Below are positions 44,959 to 55,337 of a stretch of 64,000 nt of DNA, in pieces. Location of the stretch: the NCBI RefSeq assembly GCF_001642475.1, contig NW_019174007.1, positions 1-64,000 on the forward strand. The letters run 5' to 3'. A program made the translations under genes and the position numbers. The stretch is from Fonsecaea monophora (lineage: Eukaryota > Ascomycota > Eurotiomycetes > Chaetothyriales > Herpotrichiellaceae). Positions within the stretch are counted from its first letter, which is position 1. The number at the start of each line of letters is the position of its first letter. The notes beneath the pieces are model-generated. The model was not told where the DNA came from. It ran no database searches and was given only the letters and a program-made list of their open reading frames with translations.

Positions 44959-46397
44959 ATGTAGTAGGACAGTCGCAGTCAAGAAACAGCCTTGCTTAGC
45001 ACTACTTGCCGTTTAATTTTTGTCTTTGAGTTCAGAAGAGGAGAGAAGGAAAGAAGAAAAGAAAATTTCTATCTCAAGAGGACAGGAAACTCTGTCGCCG
45101 AAACTCGTCTAATTGTCTGCAGCCAGTCTTGGACAAAGGACTTGTTTATCGTTCTCCTTTCTGTGAGTTTCATGTGTCGGATGTTCTGATCGAATGCAGT
45201 CTTGCGATCGTTGTCTCGTGTCATAGCGCTTATGACGTGCCCCATCAAATTGAATCGCATGCACTCAACCCACCTGAACAAACGATACAGATCCAGAAGT
45301 TTTGTAGTTTGGTTGTTTCGGAGGAAAAGCACCTTAACGACCGCATTGAGCATGAGTTTCGTTACAATGCACACTGACACCTTGGTGCCGGGTCAAGTAC
45401 GAAGTGATATCCAGAATCATCTGAGCGTGTCGCTGCTGAGAGTCGTGCTATCCTGTCGAGAATCGAATGCACTTTGATTGAAATCCATTCGCTGGTTGTC
45501 TTGCCAGATGTGTGCCTTTCAATGTAACCGGACTTTGCTTGCGGCACGCAGAAAGCGTAACGCATTTGATGGAACGTAAAGTAGGTGGGTCGTAGAACCA
45601 TGACAGGAAGTGACCTATCGTCTTTACTGAATCAGTGATGTTGTTTGTCGAGGGTGTTTGGCTCTGGAATAGGAAGTGGTCGAGGCCAATCTGGAGACAG
45701 TGTCGGGCAATTGAAGACTTGCTGTATTCGGGCTAGTAAAGTCGCAGCAACCAAAAGAACCTAGGGCCGTCATGGGGACAAACTGATTCAGCGAGACCTT
45801 TAGCAGCGCAGAGGTCTTTGACTCTTCTAAGAAGTGGGTTAAAACAACACTGAACGCTCAAGCCTCATGCAGAGCAACGAGCGAGGTATTATTTGGTTGA
45901 GAACTATGCAAGTAAATCAACATACCTGGCATATTCCGCACCCACCTGGGCATTTCGCTAGGCAGTCCTATTCGGTAAGTGTGTTACAGCCGACGGTGGT
46001 CAAGGTTCAACCGAGCTGTCGAATCAGGCAACCAAAAAGAGCGTCCACGATAGATTCAGCCTAAACGAGTTGTCTAGACGAGCCGTCAATGCTGATATGC
46101 CAAGTCAGGGATCTTCATTGCGCCTTATCCGGGCAGGCTCCTCCTTTTAGGGCCTAATGATGCAGCGTGACTGTAAGGGTGACCTCTCTAACGGGCAAAC
46201 CTGTTCGCGTTGATTTGGAATGGATGTTCGTGGCGTGCTTGAGGGGATGAGACTTGAAAAACACGATATAAAAGCGGGATGCAGCATTGGTGGTGGATTA
46301 CCCAAACTCCCATGCTCCTCACATCGAGAGTCTCGTTCTGAAAGCTCGACCACCACGATCCACTAAACAATTGTCAACACCCACGCGTTGTTCCACG
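44959..46397. other. Intergenic region (1.4 kb)
   Basis: Only short frames are found on both strands. The proximal promoter of the next gene has a TATAAAA at 46266-46272. Nothing else was recognised. Confidence 0.5.
46266..46272 (+). promoter_or_regulatory. TATA box of the chloroperoxidase-like hydrolase gene
   Basis: TATAAAA lies 126 bases before the ATG at 46398, a normal spacing for a fungal TATA promoter with a short leader. Confidence 0.5.
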
Positions 46398-47231
46398 ATG
46401 CCATATCTTACCACCAACGACGGCACCGAAATCTACTACAAGGACTGGGGCCACAAGGATGCTTCCAGCACTGTTGTCTTTTCCCATGGCTGGCCGCTGA
46501 ACAGTGATAATTGGGAGAGCCAAATGTTCTTTCTGGCCAGCAAGGGACACCGGGTCATCGCTCATGACCGCAGGGGTCACGGCCGTTCAAGCCAACCCTG
46601 GACAGGTAACGACATGGACACCTACGCAGACGACTTGCTGCAGTTGTTCGAACACCTCGACTTGAAGGATGTGATGATGGTCGGACACTCAACAGGCGGT
46701 GGTGAAGTTGCCAGGTTTCTAGGCCGTCACGGTTCCAGTCGCGTCAAGAAGGCGGTCCTGGTCAGCGCGGTGACGCCGCTCATGCTCAAGACCGAAGCCA
46801 ATCCCAAGGGCACGCCGATCGAGGTCTTCGACTCCTTCCGAACCGCCATGATCAAGGACCGCTCACAATTCTTCATCGACGTCCCCTCTGGTCCGTTCTT
46901 TGGCTTCAACCGTCCCGGCGCCAAGGTCTCCCAGGGTCTCATTCAGTCTTGGTGGCAACAGGGGATGATGTGCGGGTTCGTCAACTCGTACGAGTGCGTC
47001 AAGGTCTTCTCAGAGACGGACATGACTGAGGACTTGAAGAAGATCGAAATCCCCGTGTTGATACTGCACGGTGACGATGACCAGGTCGTGCCGATCGAAG
47101 CGAGCGCCCACGAGGCTATCAAGCTGTTGAAGAACGGCAAGCTGGTGGAGATCAAGGGGGCACCTCATGCGTTGCCGAACATTAATGCGGATGAGGTGAA
47201 CACCGAACTGCTGAAGTTTTTGGAGGAATGA
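46398..47231 (+). CDS. Non-heme chloroperoxidase / arylesterase-like alpha/beta-hydrolase
   Basis: An intronless gene encodes 277 residues, exactly the length of bacterial cofactor-free haloperoxidases. The start at ATG 46398 gives MPYLTTNDGTEIYYKDWG, as in those proteins; the in-frame sequence upstream lies too close to the TATA box to be coding. The oxyanion motif is FSHGWPLNSDNW, the nucleophile S98 sits in GHSTGGGEVAR, the acid is D228 in HGDDDQVVP and the base is H257 in GAPHALP. The family hydrolyses esters and can make peracids. Lack of introns and close similarity to bacterial family members suggest ancient bacterial origin, but related genes are widespread in fungi, so a recent transfer is not claimed. 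Confidence 0.9.
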   Translation: MPYLTTNDGTEIYYKDWGHKDASSTVVFSHGWPLNSDNWESQMFFLASKGHRVIAHDRRGHGRSSQPWTGNDMDTYADDLLQLFEHLDLKDVMMVGHSTGGGEVARFLGRHGSSRVKKAVLVSAVTPLMLKTEANPKGTPIEVFDSFRTAMIKDRSQFFIDVPSGPFFGFNRPGAKVSQGLIQSWWQQGMMCGFVNSYECVKVFSETDMTEDLKKIEIPVLILHGDDDQVVPIEASAHEAIKLLKNGKLVEIKGAPHALPNINADEVNTELLKFLEE

Positions 47232-47998
47232 GTTGCAAAGGGAGAGCTCGCTTTCGGCCCTGAATACCGTTGTGGACACGACTTGGATGAGACGTGGATA
47301 CCTGCTAGATACATGATATTGAATTAATATTGAATGAGATGCGCCCTCAAACTTGAATCAGCGATGTACTAGGGCGGCGGAGATCATGTCCGAATACGGA
47401 ATGTTCGCGGCCCAAATCTCATGCTGTTTTTGAAGGAACTTTGTTCACTTTTCTCGACTTGCATCGTATTGATTGTCCAGTTTTACACATACACAGTGCA
47501 TCGAACCAAGGACCAGGATGCGTCATTCAGGTCTTCAGCGCGAAGTCCTCAAGCTGTACCGAGCTTGTCTGCGTGCTGCAGGCAAGAAGCCAGAGGTTGG
47601 TGTCCCCGATTCTTCTCCTCGCCACATTTGTCACTCGGTCATATCTTACTCTACCTTGGTTCAATAGGCGACAAGAGAGCACTTCCGGACCGCAGCAAGG
47701 TGAGTGTTGCCACCACGAGCTGTTATACAAGGCGGCTGCTATAGGATATTGACTGATCAAATCACTTTAGACGCGAATTCCGCAAGAACCAGACTGTGGA
47801 CAAAAAGGACTTTGGAGCTGTTGAAACACTGATCAGAATGGGAGCCCGCAAGCTCGAGCTCTACTCGTCGCCTGGTGTTACAGACATCCATTGAGCCTGG
47901 CGATAACCCCGGTCCATTCCGATGAAATCGACTTCCCATCACGGCCTTTGTCCCCTTTGTCCTCATCGTGGTGATGCTCTGTGTGATCACGTGACACG

Positions 47999-48006
47999 GA
48001 AGCTTC
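47999..48006. promoter_or_regulatory. Heat-shock-element-like site
   Basis: GAAGCTTC is a perfect pair of inverted nGAAn units (GAAnnTTC), the core of an HSF-binding element, lying about 170 bases upstream of the TATA box of a small heat shock gene. A third unit is not clearly in phase, so it is a minimal element. Confidence 0.4.
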
Positions 48007-48172
48007 TGGCTGTATACCGAAACATCTGGCGCCTAGTGGCAAAATCGAGCAGCAGGCAGAGGGTGTTTGCGTTTCCCAGAAGCATCCAGCAAAACGGTGG
48101 CACGGTCGACATAATCTGCTTTCTCATCCATCTCGACTGGCCCAGCACCTTCTATCAGGCAAGATGAAAGGC

Positions 48173-48179
48173 TATAAAA
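48173..48179 (+). promoter_or_regulatory. TATA box of the HSP30 gene
   Basis: TATAAAA occurs 132 bases before the chosen ATG (48305). An earlier in-frame ATG at 48164 lies upstream of this box, so it would not be transcribed; this decides the start. Confidence 0.55.
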
Positions 48180-48304
48180 TCTTCGTCAAAGAAGGGCTCT
48201 CTGCATTTCGACATCCATCAAGATCAAGTCTTATGCATTCAACTCGAACGAGAATTGTCCCTCAAGCCTCAAGAATAATTAAGCCAACGCTTTCCACCAG
48301 AAAC

Positions 48305-48979
48305 ATGTCTTTCCTCTTCCCAAGACTCGCCTTTGCGCCCGCACGCTGCGGTCCTTCCCGCCGTGACATTGCGCCGCTCTTCTCTCTTTTCGACGACTCT
48401 TTCAATGAGATCCAAAGAGCCAACCGGTCAACAAGGAAACAATGGAACCCTCGCTTCGATGTCAAGGAATCAAACGACACTTACGTCCTTGAGGGTGAAC
48501 TCCCCGGTGTCGAGCAGAAGGATCTGAGCATCGAATTCGTCGACGAACACACCTTGACCATCAAGGGCCGAACCGAGCGCACCACAGAATCTGGTACTCG
48601 CCCATCGGCTCTCCAAGGCGACAACAAATCTGCGATCGAGGAATCCCCTGCATCCGAGACTGGTAGCGTCAAGTCGCATCAACCCACTGTCGAAGATGAG
48701 GAGCCCGCCAACTCATCCGCGGTCGCTGCCGTTGACAGCAAGACAGAAGTGGCTGCACCGACACCTGCTCAGCAGGAGCAACAGCCAACCAAAGTTGAGC
48801 AACAGCCTGCACAACAACAATACTGGATCACTGAACGCAGTGTGGGAGAGTTCTCCCGCAGCTTCTGGTTCCCACACCGGGTGAATCAGGAGGCGGTCAA
48901 GGCTTCATTGAAGAACGGCCTTCTGAGCATTGTGGTCCCCAAGGCGGCACCTGAAAGCAGACGCATTGCTGTCGAGTAA
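48305..48979 (+). CDS. HSP30-type small heat shock protein (alpha-crystallin/Hsp20)
   Basis: One exon encodes 224 residues. The N-terminus MSFLFPRLAFAP and FSLFDDSFNEIQR is followed by an Hsp20 domain beginning WNPRFDVKESNDTYVLEGELPGV and DLSIEFVDEHTLTIKGR. About 90 residues rich in Gln, Glu, Ala and Pro are inserted in the domain before it resumes at SVGEFSRSFWFPHRV and ends with ALKNGLLSIVVPK-type sequence (KNGLLSIVVPKA). This split layout is normal for filamentous-fungal HSP30. The protein is an ATP-independent chaperone that holds unfolded proteins, probably in the cytosol. The TATA box and heat-shock-like element upstream fit stress induction. Confidence 0.92.
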   Translation: MSFLFPRLAFAPARCGPSRRDIAPLFSLFDDSFNEIQRANRSTRKQWNPRFDVKESNDTYVLEGELPGVEQKDLSIEFVDEHTLTIKGRTERTTESGTRPSALQGDNKSAIEESPASETGSVKSHQPTVEDEEPANSSAVAAVDSKTEVAAPTPAQQEQQPTKVEQQPAQQQYWITERSVGEFSRSFWFPHRVNQEAVKASLKNGLLSIVVPKAAPESRRIAVE

Positions 48980-50946
48980 GGCCGCCAAAGAACCTGCAGA
49001 CAGGACTATCTGTACGACACCAGCGTGAAGGCTGCATAGCGTGGCGTTACAAGCAGGATATCGGATTCGAATAAGGTTCATGAGCCGGTTATCTACGGGA
49101 CATGGCAAGGGGAATGACTGGGATGTATGAATAGAGGATCTCGGCTCCCTTGCAGCTCTAGAGCTCTAGAAATATAATTCACTTGATTATTCTCACACAT
49201 GACTGGTTGTTTCCCACTGCTTTTTCTGTAATTTCCCCCTCATCTGACAATGCGTAGTGGCACCCTGACCAAAAGGTAAAAGGAAACTCAAAGTCTGACT
49301 ATTTGCACATGTCGATCGAGCTTATGACGAGGCACATGTTTTCCGAAGTCAAACTTCGCCATTCGATGTATCCGGATCCTTATGGGTTCCCCGCTCGAGT
49401 GCAGAAGGGAGGCTGGGAGACTACGGAGTGAGGAGTCGGTACAATTCATCTGCAGCTCCAATGAGTATTGACTGTCAGACGCAGGTGTTTCAGACACCGA
49501 TGGTCTCGGGGCGATCGTATTCGCTGGTTACCAAGGTGCCCAATGCATTCTTTTGTCGCGTAGTGGATTTGCAGCATGTGATCGAGGTCCGTTCCCCCAA
49601 TCGTCACCAGTGCGTACATCGCTTCGTTTGCGTGCGTGTAGGTATCCAACAGCATCTTCTCTCAAGTGTGGACCACGGACGCACATACACTTTCAGCTCG
49701 GTGAAAGTTCCACGGCGGACAATCAGCCATCAGACAGGCCACCATCGTCACCTGCAGTTGTGGCAAAAAAGGGTGTGCAGGTTTCTTCGTGCGGGTGTTG
49801 AGCGGAAGTTCTGGACCGTCAACTTTGAGATAGGGCATGGAGTATACCGATGGACGTGAGGATCGAGGACAAAGGTTAGGTAGCCAGAGTTACACAAACG
49901 GATCTCAAGATTTGGGGCTTAGCCTTAGTGGCTGACTCGATTGCGTCAGGCGTGTTCTCCAGTGCCTGGGCCCTTGACCCTAGTCTCTCTTCTGGGGGTT
50001 CATCAAGGGGTACCACGGGAGGAAGAAAGAGAGGGGAAGGCTAGCTGTGGCGTCCCCAGGGACGGTGGTCCGATGGGTGGGTAGTAGAAGAGTTTAGCGG
50101 TGGCTGATGCTTGGAATTAAGCGTCTAAAAATCCGGTTGAGGGCAAGAGTCGGGGCCCTGGGCTTCGGTTCTGCTTGTTGTGTTTGGCCACTGCTGTGTC
50201 TCCGGGCGACCTGAAATTTGTTTACATGGGGTGGTTTCAGCCAATCAACCCCTCGCCCCTGCACCACCTCGTCTTGCACATGAGAGGATTAGCCCTGCAT
50301 TGAAAGCTTCTGAGCTTCCAAGGTCTACGTACATACGGCTTGGTCCATGCGTCCTCGTCGCCATTTCCCCATGAAATATGAAACGGATCAAAAGTCGTCA
50401 CTGCGCTGCTCCACCGCCACAGTCGTCTCCCATCCTGCTCCTCCTCACCCACATTCTTCGTTTACCCTGCAATACAGAGTACATCACTCGACTGATCGAC
50501 CCGGTGTTGCCCTGGCTGGATCTGTTTTGGCTATTGCTTCTTAATCTGTTTCACCAAGCCACTCATTTGGGTTTTTACCTACGATCTAGGTACACCATTT
50601 GTCTGTCGTTCCAGAGCCTCCATCTTCCTAGTCTTCGGCCACTCACTCACGACAACGAACGGGCCACTGTCACCACCGGAGCACGGACTCTATTTGCCTT
50701 ACCCGACAGACGCACAGGTCTGCTAACCTGGCCGATATTCCCTATTCCGAGTCAGCTACATTTTGACCATCATACCTTTACATCGTCCTGCATTCGCAAC
50801 CACCAGATGGCAGATGGTTGAAAAATGACCGCGATATTATAACCTCGCTCATTGAGAGTAAGGTTGAGGAAACATTACCTTTGCATGCGTGAGCATTTAT
50901 CCGGAAGGAACTCGGATGAACAGGGGCATATGCTGCACCACTCGCC
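48980..50946. other. Intergenic region (2.0 kb)
   Basis: It lies between HSP30 and the long disordered protein, both on the plus strand. A minus frame at 49446-49655 reads rather like protein (ATG, then DTYTHANEAMYALVTIGG) and overlaps a 143-codon plus frame; neither could be extended or named. AGCTCTAGAGCTCTAGA at 49156-49172 is a short repeat. Confidence 0.45.
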
Positions 50947-53900
50947 ATGTGGTTTGCAAAGAGAAGGTCGAGTCTCGCAGCCGAGTCCGCACATACAGAA
51001 TCTGAGCCTCGTCGGAGAAATCGCTTGTCTAAGCCCCCTACAAGCAGAATACCCTCCGGTGTGTCGACGTCCAGTCTCAAAGCCCAGGCGTCGCTTCCAC
51101 AGAGCAAAAATACCAGCCGCACAGAGCTGTCGGTTTCGTCATCCCCCGCTTCAGGCAAAGGTATCCAGCAGCAAAAATCGCGGGACAGCGTTATTGCGAC
51201 AGACTCGGGCTCACCTCTCCGCACGCACAAGAATGATTCGGGCTTCAGGGTCGCCTATATGGTCAGTCAGTTGGAGGGCAAGGCTGCTGGAGCTGGGACA
51301 AGTCCATCGCGAACCATGCAACAACGAACGCCACCCCCTCAGTCACCTATCAAGCCGCCGAAGCGGAAGTCTCTGTTGCTCCGGCGTCTGTCACTGCAAA
51401 GGTCCTCCAGCATAACCCGTACCCCTAGCAGTGAACGCATCAATCCCTTGGAATGTGATACCGCGGTGTTTTCAAACCCGGATTCAGCGATGGACAGAAT
51501 CCTCGAACCACAGCCAATTCCCCCCATGCGTCGATCATCCTTTGCCCCTGGCACAGCAACAAGAAAGCCATCTCAAATTGCTGGAAGGCAGGAGAGCCAG
51601 GGCCGTGATCCCATTTCAGAGATAGAGGAACGGCAGACAATCGCTATTGATATCGACGACTTTGACTGGCAGCCTCCACCTCCTCCGAGGACAACTGGCC
51701 GTGCCGGCACGCCTTCAGATATAAGCTATTCTCATCTCGCCGGCCTGAGGCACGGCTCTCTGCAAATCGTCAACGGACGAGCGTCACCAGCTTTCAGTGA
51801 GGTATCAAAGGTGTCGAAACACCTTCTATCTGCCCCAGCACCACGGAGAGATGTGTCAAGCGATTACGGTGATGCCGACGAAGAGTTCAATCAATTGGCC
51901 TCTGCATCCGGCAATACATCCCACTTGGAGCCGAGTCCCCCGACGGGAAATGCTGAATGTCGGTACTTTAGTTGGGAGCCCAATGATGATAGAGCTGGGC
52001 CACGGATTCACCCACTGCACAGTGTCATGACAGCACAAGAAGAAACGCACCTCATTTCGGCCAGCATTCCAGCTGATGATCATACCTCACTGATGGCAGA
52101 AGAATATATCGCAGAGCTTGGTGTCGGCCCATTTGACCAGCAAGAGTCCAGCTCTCCAGTTGGCACTATTAGAAGGACCAGGTCTGAAGGTTCGCTTTGG
52201 CGGGCGAGCCGATGCTCGTCATTACAGAAAACGCCTCCACTCAACAGTGACCCGGAGTTTCCATCCCCAGTCAGTACTCCAGAGAGGTCACCTTCGCCGT
52301 CTTGGTCGGTGGTGCGCAAGTCGAGCTTCAGATCCGGAGAAAGTCGGGGTCGACAAACTCTACGTGAGAATGAGGCAAGCGACGAATCTCGACCCTGTGA
52401 TAGCCCTATGAGTTGGCATTCCCCCATCGAACCAAGGTACTCTCTCGATGAAGGCTTTCAATCTGCAGTCGAATTTCAACCTCAGCTGTCGAACCCTTCC
52501 CTCGCAATTCCCCCTTCTCGGGCACCTCAAAAATCGGACAGCGGCTACAGCTCAAGCAACTCGCTGCGGTCGTTTCAAATGGCCAGGCCTACCCCATCAC
52601 CTACAAAGTTTAGGGCTTTACCAGAAGTTCCAGACTCACAGGTGAACGTCGATGTACAGGAGTCAGGACGTGTGCCATCTTTCTCTGGACATGGGATCTC
52701 CATTTTGAAGTCGCGCAGGAGCGAGCCTTATGTACAGACATTTTCTAATCTTCAACCCAATCCTCTAGCGGCAGCTCCGATACCCATTGTCCCAACCACG
52801 ACAGCCCCCGAATCCGATCCCCGCTCTACAAATGGTACAAAGGCACGGAAGAAACTCCTAAAGAAGAGGCGCCCGTCAAGCCAACCTCCTAGCCAAGTAG
52901 CTCTTGTTCGAGTGCGGTCATTCGAATTAGACAACATTCCCCATGTCTCCCAAGAGGCACAAGAAAACCTTCGGAAACGCTCATACGCTGTACCGGAACT
53001 GGACCAAACATACTCCTCAATGGGAGACAGAGCTAATAGTAACTCTACCCTATTTCTCCCCCTGAAAGAGGTCAGGTTTCCATCTCCTGCTCCGGAACAA
53101 GTACTCCATGCCAAGCGATCTCGGTCTCGCAGTCGTCGAAGATCGTGGTTTGGTCGATCTAAAGAAGAAAAGGCAGATTCACGCAACCCTTCTGGAGTCA
53201 GCCAGGCTGAAGCGTTGGCTCTTGTCAATGATATGGGAACCGCCAGCGCCGCCTTCCCGGCAGGCCATTATAACTTGACAGACGGGTCGCGCACTATTAA
53301 GGAAGACAAGACCAATGCGGAGTTGTCCCAGCCTCGAACCCGATCAAGACGGGACCGAGATAGTACGATGTCAGACCGGAGATCTTCTTTTAACGATAGA
53401 GGGGGGGTACCTGGGAAGAATCTAAGGCCTGCTAGTTTTGCCAGTGATGCGCCACCCATCACGCCGGAGATGGTACAGAAGGCATATCGAACCTCATCCA
53501 TCCAGAGACAACCTTCAGTGGGTAATGAAGCAGGTCCTCCGCCTCCACTTCACTCACCCAGTCCTGCATATATTGATTATCAAGGGAACCGCTCCGATCT
53601 CATGGCTCCTCCTCCGCCATCTCATTCGCCCCGACCCGTCGACATAAGTCCGGATCCATGGGTTGCGCAAGCTGCGGTCTGGAAAGCTCGAAGACTGAGT
53701 GCGGGTGAGGCGCTGAGGCAACAATCTTGGGAAATACGACAACATGAGCCATATTACGAAGAGGTGGCGGATGAGTTGCTTTATCCGGTCATTCCTCCAC
53801 AACATGGAGGACAGCAGCACGACTGGCAACAATCTCTCTCCCCCGAAGACTATTCCTCCTCGTCTCATGACTATTATGACGGATATCACAACTCCTCTCA

Positions 53901-54345
53901 GTATCAACAGCAGCGGTATCCATCCAACGCATTCTCGTACGACGCCTCCCACGACGCTGAATTCGCGTATGTGAGACAAACCCGGAAAATCTCGCGCACT
54001 CATGACCACCGACAATCTCGTGGCCAATCAGCGCAATGGCGAGGTCCTTCGGGTGGCGGCTACTCTTCATGCCCCGTGTCATATGCAAATAGCGTCCGAA
54101 GCTTTGCTTCATCGTTGGCTGAGGACTTGCATCCAGCTGATCTTGAGCGGAAACCTCCGCCCTCGACGTTCGAGCGGTATCCGGGAGGGTTGAATTACGG
54201 TACCCAACGCGGAAACGGGTGCGGAGGTTCGGCTGAGACCAGGTCAATGAGTGGGAAAGCCGAAGCAGCATGGAAGGGCGTGTCTCTTAGGACCCGTGCT
54301 GGAGTTGATCTTGGGGATGGACTTATGGCAAGAGGGAGAGCATGA
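50947..54345 (+). CDS. Long, mostly disordered fungal protein of unknown function
   Basis: A single uninterrupted frame of 1132 residues starts at ATG 50947. The protein is rich in Ser, Pro, Arg and Gln, with many RS/SP sites, and has no membrane helix or signal peptide. A short conserved-looking motif, KSDSGYSSSNSLRSFQ, is typical of hypothetical proteins in filamentous fungi, as are the basic KARKKLLKKRRPSSQPPSQ and HAKRSRSRSRRRSWFGR segments, which look nuclear-localising. The C-terminal third is Tyr/Gln/His-rich, ending MSGKAEAAWKGVSLRTRAG. The Ser/Pro content suggests many phosphorylation sites and a role as scaffold or regulator, but no function can be assigned. Confidence 0.8.
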   Translation: MWFAKRRSSLAAESAHTESEPRRRNRLSKPPTSRIPSGVSTSSLKAQASLPQSKNTSRTELSVSSSPASGKGIQQQKSRDSVIATDSGSPLRTHKNDSGFRVAYMVSQLEGKAAGAGTSPSRTMQQRTPPPQSPIKPPKRKSLLLRRLSLQRSSSITRTPSSERINPLECDTAVFSNPDSAMDRILEPQPIPPMRRSSFAPGTATRKPSQIAGRQESQGRDPISEIEERQTIAIDIDDFDWQPPPPPRTTGRAGTPSDISYSHLAGLRHGSLQIVNGRASPAFSEVSKVSKHLLSAPAPRRDVSSDYGDADEEFNQLASASGNTSHLEPSPPTGNAECRYFSWEPNDDRAGPRIHPLHSVMTAQEETHLISASIPADDHTSLMAEEYIAELGVGPFDQQESSSPVGTIRRTRSEGSLWRASRCSSLQKTPPLNSDPEFPSPVSTPERSPSPSWSVVRKSSFRSGESRGRQTLRENEASDESRPCDSPMSWHSPIEPRYSLDEGFQSAVEFQPQLSNPSLAIPPSRAPQKSDSGYSSSNSLRSFQMARPTPSPTKFRALPEVPDSQVNVDVQESGRVPSFSGHGISILKSRRSEPYVQTFSNLQPNPLAAAPIPIVPTTTAPESDPRSTNGTKARKKLLKKRRPSSQPPSQVALVRVRSFELDNIPHVSQEAQENLRKRSYAVPELDQTYSSMGDRANSNSTLFLPLKEVRFPSPAPEQVLHAKRSRSRSRRRSWFGRSKEEKADSRNPSGVSQAEALALVNDMGTASAAFPAGHYNLTDGSRTIKEDKTNAELSQPRTRSRRDRDSTMSDRRSSFNDRGGVPGKNLRPASFASDAPPITPEMVQKAYRTSSIQRQPSVGNEAGPPPPLHSPSPAYIDYQGNRSDLMAPPPPSHSPRPVDISPDPWVAQAAVWKARRLSAGEALRQQSWEIRQHEPYYEEVADELLYPVIPPQHGGQQHDWQQSLSPEDYSSSSHDYYDGYHNSSQYQQQRYPSNAFSYDASHDAEFAYVRQTRKISRTHDHRQSRGQSAQWRGPSGGGYSSCPVSYANSVRSFASSLAEDLHPADLERKPPPSTFERYPGGLNYGTQRGNGCGGSAETRSMSGKAEAAWKGVSLRTRAGVDLGDGLMARGRA

Positions 54346-55337
54346 TATAGGATGGGCTTTGAATAATGATGGCATCAAATTGGAAAAACAGGACGAGTCG
54401 AGATTGGATTGACCAAAAGGAGTTTACGAGATTCATACTATCTGGACAATGTAGGGTATTGCATAAGATTGACACGGTCGTCTCTCGGCATTGTTGGGTG
54501 TATGGAATTGTGCAGACGACCTCGTAGGAGGATATTTTGGGCATATTTCGCAGTCTTTAGTAGCTTGTCTACATTCATTGGCATTAATGTCTGTCTGAAA
54601 TCTGTGCCTGTTTCTTGACCATTTGCCATCGAAGCACCAAGACCAATGGTATGTGAACAGTCCGTCTGGATGGGGCCCGAACCTATCATTGAATGTGACA
54701 GGAACGTAGAGCAACAGGAGCAGCGGCATTAGGGTTTTGGCCCCCTTTATGACGAAGAGTGCTTGGGAAGTATATGCAAGGGGATGTTGAGCTGAGGAGC
54801 ATCGTGATTGGTGTCGATGCCGCTGGTCGAAATCAGATCCGGCCGTTGATGGTTCGTTTGGCGCAGTTTATTGGCGACTTGCGTAAACGACGAATGTGAC
54901 TTGCGGGTACGAGGAGAACGTCTGGCTGAAGATTTGTTGTCAAATGACTATTTTCATGACCAAGACACACACTGGTGACGGCGAGCAGGATCAATGGCTT
55001 AACGAAGGGGGGTTATGGACAGATACTCCATCTCACTATCTTTGTCCTCGCATGCAGGAAACCTGGATAATAATTGCAGGAGAAGCACCGGGAGCGACAC
55101 ACGGCTGCAACCATGTCCAACGCCCTGAGCAAGCCATCTTAAGCTTAGTCGAGATCCTAAAAGTCGGTACCATCTTCGCTTCCAACTTTCAATTTCCCCG
55201 ATTGCTTCTCATATTATTCCTCGCTGTCTTTTGTGTCTCTGTTCCACTCTTTTGCCCCGGACCGCCAGTCCAACTTTGTCCGATCTTGCCGTCAAAAAGA
55301 CCCGGTTGTGTCCCTGTCGTTTCTCCGCCCGTCAGCT
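54346..55337. other. Intergenic region (1.0 kb)
   Basis: Short frames only; includes the promoter and leader of the gene at 55338 (pyrimidine-rich at 55190-55260). No RNA gene or repeat was seen. Confidence 0.5.

Larger units (their letters stand above)
47232..48304. other. Intergenic region and HSP30 promoter/leader
   Basis: The region includes the downstream flank of the hydrolase and, from about 47990, the promoter and 5' leader of the HSP30 gene with a TATA box (48173-48179) and a heat-shock-element-like GAAGCTTC at 47999-48006. No other gene is seen. Confidence 0.55.

Noticed and set aside
48164..48304. 47-codon N-terminal extension of HSP30
   Set aside because: The upstream ATG precedes the TATA box, so it is not expected in the transcript, and the extension has no Hsp20 character.
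49428..49859. 143-codon plus frame and the opposing protein-like minus frame at 49446-49655
   Set aside because: Neither can be joined to further exons nor named; both were left in the intergenic entry.
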